DNA of 64,000 bases from the NCBI RefSeq assembly GCF_025370775.1, contig NZ_JAMXEX010000018.1:20263-84262 (forward strand), given 5' to 3'. Both the position numbers and the translations under genes were made by a program. Below, piece after piece: positions 58,434 to 64,000 of this stretch (positions within the stretch are counted from its first letter, which is position 1; the number at the start of each line of letters is the position of its first letter). Below the pieces are notes generated by a model. It did no database searches and was not told where the DNA came from. It worked only from the letters and a program-made list of their open reading frames with translations. This stretch comes from Ancylothrix sp. D3o. GTDB lineage: Bacteria; Cyanobacteriota; Cyanobacteriia; Cyanobacteriales; Oscillatoriaceae.

Positions 58434-58770
58434 AAATCTCTGTTTTTAAGGATGATGAATTTTAGATTTTATCTGAGAGTTTAAACATCCAAATCCTTTA
58501 GCGCATTTTAGATATTTTGTCAAGAAATCCAAAGCTGTATAGCCTTCTTGATTCAGACAAAGCACAACTCTTGAGGGCGGGCCTGGAGTCCCGAAGCAAG
58601 CCGCCTTATCCCCTCGAAAGCTTCGGTGCAATCTAAAATCCTATCATCCTTAAAAATCTACACTCTCAAATCTAAAATCAAAGATACTAGGTTGGCTCAA
58701 TCTAAAATCAAAGATATAAACTCTCAAATCCTATCATCGTTAAAAATCGCCTCTTCTAAAATCTAAAATT
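58434..58770. repeat. Intergenic repeat block with a 14-bp inverted repeat
   Basis: TTTTTAAGGATGAT at 58443-58456 is repeated inverted as ATCATCCTTAAAAA at 58643-58656, with an additional imperfect copy at 58733-58746. Units of ATCTAAAATC and ACTCTCAAATC recur between 58631 and 58770 and in inverse sense near 58455-58480. The enclosed segment is about 186 nt. It may be a decayed miniature transposable element or a repetitive extragenic unit. Confidence 0.6.
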
Positions 58771-61152
58771 ATGAGTACAGAACCCGATGATAAACAACTA
58801 ACACTTTATGCCGAACAACTAGCGAACCCTGATGAAGCCGTGCGCTTGCAAACTGTGCGGACTTTGGCTGCTTTATCAGACAACCCTAAAATTCAGCAGT
58901 TGCTCTTTGCTGGCTTGGGGGATGCAAGTTGGCGGGTGCGGCGAGCGGTAGTCGAAGTTGTCTCTAAGCACAGCAGCGACATACTTTCAGCCTCGCTGTT
59001 GCGCTCCTTAAGAGTTTCTCACCGCAACGCCAGCATTTTAAGCGCGGTGCTAGAGCTTTTTGTTAAGAGCAAGTGCGATGTTATTCCCGCTTTGATAGAA
59101 AGCCTGAATGACAGCGATACAGACCTGCGGATATATTCGGCTTTGGCTTTGGGAGAGCAAAAAGACTCTCGTGCTATACCGGCCCTGATCCGAGCCCTCG
59201 ACGATAGCGATCAAAATGTCCGCTATCATGCCATTGATGCCCTGGGGCACCTCAAAGCAGCAGAGGCAGTTCAACCCCTGACAACCATTGCTCTTTCAGG
59301 AGATTTCTTTTTGGCTTTTGCAGCCCTCGACAGTTTGCGACGAATTGGCGACCCGGCTGTGGTTTATGAGCTTGTGCCGTTGTTGGAGGATGAAATGCTC
59401 TGTACAGCGGTGGCGGAGACTTTGGGTGAGTTGGGGGATGCCAGCATGGCTAAACCTCTGGGGATGCTTTTTAATAAGCCCAATGCGCCGGTCGATGATC
59501 TTCTGATCGCTGTTAACAATCTTTACGAGCGTTATGAAAAAACTTATCAGGAAGGCGGTTATATTGCAGACGTGGTAGGAGCAGCCCTCACTAAAGAGGG
59601 GGCAGAAAAACTAATTCAGGCTCTCCGCAACCATAGCAGCCCCCAACTGAGGATTGGTGTTCAGATCCTCAGTCGCCTGAATATTCCAGAAGTCCACCGC
59701 ACTTTGACGCAGTTACTGGCAAAACCGGCGCTGCGAAGTCCGGCAGTTGAGGCTCTGGTGCGTTATGGCAAGGAAGTTACGCCTTTACTGGTAGAACAAT
59801 TGCAATCAGATAATACAGAAATCCGCCGTGCAGCCGTGCTGGCCTTGGGCAAAATTGGAGATAGCAGTGCAGTTCCGGCTTTGACAGAGTTGCTGACAAA
59901 CGACCCTCAAACAACAGTGGTGACTGCCGGGGCGCTGGCGAGTATTGGTGATCGGCGCGCTTTTGATGCTTTGTTATCGCTTTGTGGCCACCCAGAAGCC
60001 TCTGTGCGTCAAGCGGTGGTGGGGGCGCTCAATTCGCTTGGTCATCCGGCTATGCTCAATCGGATGGTCGATTTGTTGCAAGATCCAGACCCGCTGATGC
60101 GGGAGTCGGCTGTTAAAATTGCTGGGTATTTTGCTTTTACAGAATGTGTGACTTTGCTTTTGGATCGCTGTCACGATGCTGATGAAAATGTGCGGCGAGC
60201 GGCGGTTGAGTTGGTTCCTTATATTGAAAATGGGCCGGTGTTACCAACTTTAATTAATGCCTTGCAAAATGACACCCCCAAGGTGCGGGCTGCGGCGGCA
60301 AGGGCTTTTGGACAAATTGATAGCTCTTTGGCTTATTCTCACCTTCTCAGTGCTTTGCAAGATTCTGACCCCTGGGTTCGCTATTACGCAGCGCGTTCGC
60401 TTGGTTCTTTGGATATTTCCCAAGCTGTCGATCCTTTGGGGGCTGTGGCTAAAAATGATCCAGCCCAGCAGGTTCGGTTGGCTGCTATTGACGCGCTGGG
60501 CGTTCTGGGTGGCTACCGGGCGGCGGCTATTCTCGCTCCGCTAACAGAAGCAGAAGCGGATGTTGCTGCGGCTGCTTTGAAGGCTTTGGGAAATATTTCT
60601 GAACCCAATTCTCTACCGCCGCTGTTGCGGGCGCTGAATTCTTCTGTGCCGGTGTGCCGCCGATGTGCAATTCGTGCTTTAGGAAAACGTGGCGGGTGCG
60701 GGGTTGAGACAACTTTGGCGGATATTGCTACTTTTGACTTTGATACTGAAATTGTCCAGGCGGCGATTGAGGCTTTGGCTTCTTTGGGAACTCCTCTGGC
60801 GATTGAGGCTTTGGTGAATTTAATGGCTAACCCCATTCGTAATGCTGATTGTGTGGCGGCTTTGGCTCATCTTCAAGATCACCATATTGAGGCAGTTGGG
60901 CGTGGTTTGCTTCACCCGGATGCTGATGTCCGTCGTTCTGTGGTGGAGGTGCTTACCCGCATGAAGCACCCGCGATCATCGGAGTTTTTAATTTCGGCTC
61001 TGGATGATAAAGAGCCTGCTGTCCGCTTGGCTGCTGTGATGGGGCTGGAACTTTTGGGTAATCGTTATGCTGAACGAAAGGTGGCTTTATTGGCTTATAC
61101 TGACCCGGATCTGACTGTCCGCCGTGCGGCTGTGGCTTTTCAATCGCCCTAG
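58771..61152 (+). CDS. Large HEAT-repeat protein in the chemotaxis cluster
   Basis: A 793-residue protein of roughly two dozen HEAT/PBS-lyase-type helical repeats, for example DASWRVRRAVVEVVSK, DPLMRESAVKIAGYF and DPWVRYYAARSLGSL. No signal peptide, no membrane segment and no recognisable catalytic domain. HEAT arrays bind proteins; relatives such as CpcE and NblB act on phycobilisomes, but the location between the receptor gene and cheR suggests a scaffold in the taxis complex. That role is inference. Confidence 0.9.
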   Translation: MSTEPDDKQLTLYAEQLANPDEAVRLQTVRTLAALSDNPKIQQLLFAGLGDASWRVRRAVVEVVSKHSSDILSASLLRSLRVSHRNASILSAVLELFVKSKCDVIPALIESLNDSDTDLRIYSALALGEQKDSRAIPALIRALDDSDQNVRYHAIDALGHLKAAEAVQPLTTIALSGDFFLAFAALDSLRRIGDPAVVYELVPLLEDEMLCTAVAETLGELGDASMAKPLGMLFNKPNAPVDDLLIAVNNLYERYEKTYQEGGYIADVVGAALTKEGAEKLIQALRNHSSPQLRIGVQILSRLNIPEVHRTLTQLLAKPALRSPAVEALVRYGKEVTPLLVEQLQSDNTEIRRAAVLALGKIGDSSAVPALTELLTNDPQTTVVTAGALASIGDRRAFDALLSLCGHPEASVRQAVVGALNSLGHPAMLNRMVDLLQDPDPLMRESAVKIAGYFAFTECVTLLLDRCHDADENVRRAAVELVPYIENGPVLPTLINALQNDTPKVRAAAARAFGQIDSSLAYSHLLSALQDSDPWVRYYAARSLGSLDISQAVDPLGAVAKNDPAQQVRLAAIDALGVLGGYRAAAILAPLTEAEADVAAAALKALGNISEPNSLPPLLRALNSSVPVCRRCAIRALGKRGGCGVETTLADIATFDFDTEIVQAAIEALASLGTPLAIEALVNLMANPIRNADCVAALAHLQDHHIEAVGRGLLHPDADVRRSVVEVLTRMKHPRSSEFLISALDDKEPAVRLAAVMGLELLGNRYAERKVALLAYTDPDLTVRRAAVAFQSP

Positions 61153-61298
61153 AAGTCGATGCCGGCTGTAGGTTTTGAGGCTACTACTCCCAAGGCTAAA
61201 TGTTTTAATGATTGCTAGGCTCTTTTGTGCTATGGCAATGTCTCGGCTATTTTTCATTCCAAAGATGAATGACGAACTATGAACGATGAACCCTGATT

Positions 61299-62249
61299 AT
61301 GAAATATGAAGAAAATTCCAACTTTACTGATAGTACGGTGCTACTGTTGCGGGATTTAATAGAGGAACGAACGGGGATTAATTATGATATTGGGGGGGTA
61401 GAAATGCTGACTGAAAAGCTTTTATCTTGCTCTTTGGAAGGGGGCTTTGAGTCTTTGCTTGATTATTATTACTTTTTGAAATATGATTACTCTCCTGATG
61501 CTTGGAAGCGGCTTATGGATGCTCTGACGGTTGCTGAAACTTATTTTTGGCGGGAAATGGATCAGATCCACGCTTTGGTTGATGTTTTGGTGCCGGAATA
61601 TTTCTCCCGCAGCCAACCTCACCCACTGCGGATCTGGAGTGCTGCTTGTGCGAGTGGTGAGGAGCCTCTTTCTATTGCAATGGCTCTTAATGAGAAGGGT
61701 TGGTTTTATCGCGCTCCTATTGATATTTATGCTTCTGATGTTAGCCTGAAATCTCTTGATAAGGCTAAGTCTGGTGTCTATACTGAGCGTTCTTTTCGCA
61801 ATTTACCGGAGTCTTTACAAGAAAAATATTTCTCCAAAACAGAGAAGGATTCCAGCGGCTTTTCTGGGGATGGCTACGGGGCTGGCTCGGCTTCTCCACC
61901 GGAATCAAGCTCTTTAAATTCTAGTGTAAAAAAGTTTAATTTTTTAGGAAGCAGTTCAGAAAAAACCTGGCGGGTGTCTGCCGATTTGCACAGCCGTATT
62001 CAGTGGCAGCAAGCTAATTTGGTGGATGAGTCGGAGATTAAGTTTTTAGCTTCTTCTCACATTATTTTTTGCAGGAATGTATTTATTTATTTTTCTCAAA
62101 ATTCTATTCGCAAAACTTTGCGGATGTTTGCTGAGTATATGCCTCAGCGTGCCTATTTATGTGTGGCGGCTTCTGAGTCTTTGTTAAAGCTATCTTCGGA
62201 ATTTGATCTGAAAGAAATAGGGGGGGCTTTTATTTACGTCAAATCTTAA
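61299..62249 (+). CDS. cheR: Chemotaxis methyltransferase CheR
   Basis: A 316-residue CheR. The N-terminal helical domain precedes TYFWREMDQIHAL (about 78-90). The SAM-binding motif is IWSAACASGEEPLS (about 111-124). The C-terminal part contains HIIFCRNVFIYF. A Ser/Gly-rich insertion at about residues 180-220 splits the substrate domain (GFSGDGYGAGSASPPESSS). It methylates receptor glutamates using S-adenosylmethionine. Confidence 0.94.
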   Translation: MKYEENSNFTDSTVLLLRDLIEERTGINYDIGGVEMLTEKLLSCSLEGGFESLLDYYYFLKYDYSPDAWKRLMDALTVAETYFWREMDQIHALVDVLVPEYFSRSQPHPLRIWSAACASGEEPLSIAMALNEKGWFYRAPIDIYASDVSLKSLDKAKSGVYTERSFRNLPESLQEKYFSKTEKDSSGFSGDGYGAGSASPPESSSLNSSVKKFNFLGSSSEKTWRVSADLHSRIQWQQANLVDESEIKFLASSHIIFCRNVFIYFSQNSIRKTLRMFAEYMPQRAYLCVAASESLLKLSSEFDLKEIGGAFIYVKS

Positions 62250-62425
62250 GAGTTTAATACAAAAATCAACAATTCCAGCTAACGGGCTAAAAATTATATG
62301 GCTACTGTTTAGCTTCTGAGCTTCGTTTAGTACCGGCTGGTTCACTCAGTTCTATGCTCGAAGCTAAGAGATTGAAGAACCCGCTCCTACAATGACCTAT
62401 ACCTTGATTAATCAAAAAAAAACTT

Positions 62426-63469
62426 ATGGATCGAGTTGTGCGTGTTTTAGTGGTAGATGATTCTGCCTATATTCGCAAAGTTGTTAAGAAGATGTTATCG
62501 CGCAGTCCGTTTATTGAAGTAGTGGGGACGGCTCGTGATGGCCAAGAGGCTCTGGAATTGGTGGAACAACTCCAGCCTGATGTGTTGACTTTGGATTTGA
62601 TTATGCCGAATATGGATGGTCTTGAGCTTTTGCAAACATTGCGCTTACGCCGGCCTGTCCCAACGATTATTTTGAGTATTGCCAGTGAAACGGGGGAAAT
62701 GGCTCTTGAGGCTCTGGCTGCTGGTGCGGTTGATTTTGTGCAAAAACCAACGGCTTTGGCAACGGAAAAGGTTTTTGATATTACTGAGGAGTTGATTCAA
62801 AAGGTAAAAGCTGCTTCGGTTGTGTCTTTGACAAATTTGCAAAAGGTGATGGGTTCTGTTGCGCCTGCTCCGATGGCACCGTCGGTGATTGGTTCTAAGA
62901 AGGTTGATTTGGTGGTGATGGGTATTTCTACTGGTGGCCCTCAAGCTTTGAGTTTTTTGATTCCTCAATTGCCGGCGGATTTGTCTGTGCCGGTGGCGAT
63001 TGTTCTGCATATGCCGGTGGGTTATACAGAATTATATGCGAACCGACTTAATGAAATTTGCTCTCTTAAGGTGGTTGAGGCTAAGGATGGTGTGCCGGTT
63101 TGTCCGGGTGTGGTTTTGGTTGCACCGGCTGGCCGGCATTTAAAGTTTGTTCGTCAGCCTGATGGTACGGTGGTGACTCTTTTGGAGGCGCGTCCTTTTG
63201 ATACTCTGCACCGGCCTAGTGTGGATGTGTTGTTTCAATCGGCGGCTGAGGTATATGGGGAGCGGGTTTTGGGGGTGGTGATGACGGGGATGGGTAGCGA
63301 TGGTAAGCAGGGGGCTGCTTGGATTAAATCGGCTGGTGGTACTATTTTTACTGAGGCTGAGGAGACTTGTGTGGTTTATGGGATGCCTCGTTCTGTGTTT
63401 GAGGCCGGTTTGAGTGACCAGGTTATTCCTCTTGAGCAAATGGCGCCGGCGATTCTTGATATGTTATGA
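62426..63469 (+). CDS. cheB: Chemotaxis methylesterase CheB
   Basis: A 347-residue two-domain enzyme. The receiver domain (about 5-125) has the phospho-acceptor Asp57. The catalytic domain (about 160-345) has the triad Ser168 (GISTGGP), His195 (LHMP) and Asp292 (GMGSDGKQG). It removes methyl groups from the receptor (or deamidates Gln) after phosphorylation by CheA. Last gene of the taxis cluster. Confidence 0.96.
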   Translation: MDRVVRVLVVDDSAYIRKVVKKMLSRSPFIEVVGTARDGQEALELVEQLQPDVLTLDLIMPNMDGLELLQTLRLRRPVPTIILSIASETGEMALEALAAGAVDFVQKPTALATEKVFDITEELIQKVKAASVVSLTNLQKVMGSVAPAPMAPSVIGSKKVDLVVMGISTGGPQALSFLIPQLPADLSVPVAIVLHMPVGYTELYANRLNEICSLKVVEAKDGVPVCPGVVLVAPAGRHLKFVRQPDGTVVTLLEARPFDTLHRPSVDVLFQSAAEVYGERVLGVVMTGMGSDGKQGAAWIKSAGGTIFTEAEETCVVYGMPRSVFEAGLSDQVIPLEQMAPAILDML

Positions 63470-63754
63470 GGTGTGGGGGATTGGTGTTTGGGTTCTTTCG
63501 GTCTGCGGGCTTTGTCTGTGTTAATTCCTCTGGGAGTTGTGATCCCATTTTTTCAAATTAATTTAATGCCTAATTCACGCAAACTTCACATCTTCCACTA
63601 CACCATTCAGAAAGCAATTGAATTAAGACTCTGGTGAGGCGAGAATGAGATTTTTTGTGTGAAATTTTTGGAATTGCTTCGTTTTTAATTAATTCGTAAG
63701 TTACATCGTCTATACAGTCGAACTCCAATTAACTTACAACAAAAACCAACAACA

Positions 63755-63790
63755 CAAAAGGCGCCCCCCATTTCTGGAGAGCGCCTTTTG
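63755..63790 (-). terminator. psbA terminator
   Basis: CAAAAGGCGC (63755-63764) and GCGCCTTTTG (63781-63790) form a perfect 10-bp stem, 39 nt past the psbA stop on the minus strand. Confidence 0.85.
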
Positions 63791-63829
63791 TAATTATTCA
63801 GTTTTTGAGAGTCTAGCCCTCATAAAACC

Positions 63830-64000
<171 letters not shown>

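Noticed and set aside
58446..58631. 61-residue minus-strand frame within the repeat block
   Set aside because: It overlaps the inverted repeats and has no start signal; most likely chance.

Overview
The window is chromosomal DNA of a cyanobacterium, most likely a filamentous, non-heterocystous, motile one (Oscillatoria/Phormidium/Microcoleus-like; the genus is an inference). Direct evidence is the photosystem II genes psbE-psbF-psbL-psbJ with ycf48 and rubA, the NDH-1 genes ndhC-ndhK-ndhJ, the 3' end of psbA, and a CrtO-type carotene ketolase. The motif GCCGG/CCGGC recurs throughout, whereas I noticed no copy of the HIP1 octamer GCGATCGC.

Layout. 1-5.9 kb: truncated crtO, a CYP110-like cytochrome P450, and two membrane-anchored proteins sharing a C-terminal module, one carrying a degenerate protein-kinase domain. 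6.5-13.6 kb: a 2365-residue hybrid histidine kinase with many PAS/GAF domains, including a cyanobacteriochrome-like GAF with a Cys-Tyr pair. 13.9-20.5 kb (minus strand): an SLH-domain protein, a CHASE2 adenylate cyclase, a FecR-domain protein, an armadillo-type membrane protein and an unrecognised protein. 21-23 kb: an alpha/beta-hydrolase-fold protein that lacks the usual catalytic His, and htpX.

23.1-31.9 kb is the most unusual stretch. It is a compact three-gene minus-strand operon of an unrecognised 755-residue protein, an unrecognised 304-residue protein and an 1887-residue SF2 helicase with zinc-finger motifs and a DUF1998-type C-terminus. The helicase resembles those at the centre of antiphage systems such as Druantia (DruE) and DISARM. 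The two partners are not ones I recognise, so this is the best candidate for an undescribed system.

32-46.8 kb: a CoaBC-like flavoprotein, a pentapeptide-repeat lipoprotein, aspS, an Rpn/DUF2887 nuclease-like gene bracketed by palindromes, an M23 peptidase behind a likely c-di-AMP (ydaO) riboswitch, a phytochelatin-synthase-like protein, a WGxxGxxG protein, a DUF4168 protein, a LuxR-type regulator, hisS, a leucine-rich-repeat protein and a proline-rich protein. 46.8-51.3 kb: the rubA-ycf48-psbEFLJ set on the minus strand, facing away from ndhCKJ on the plus strand. 51.4-63.5 kb: a Uma2 nuclease-like gene, a KTSC protein and a full chemotaxis cluster (cheY, cheA, cheW, a soluble receptor, a large HEAT-repeat protein, cheR, cheB). 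The window ends in psbA.

How the genes work together. The photosynthetic genes form conserved units: RubA and Ycf48 assist PSII assembly, PsbE/F/L/J are small PSII subunits, and NdhC/K/J belong to the electron-transfer part of NDH-1. The che genes make a complete sensory pathway with adaptation enzymes, probably for gliding or pilus-based taxis. The cyclase, FecR and SLH genes suggest a cell-envelope sensing locus linked to cAMP. I found no tRNA, rRNA, CRISPR array or intact insertion sequence.
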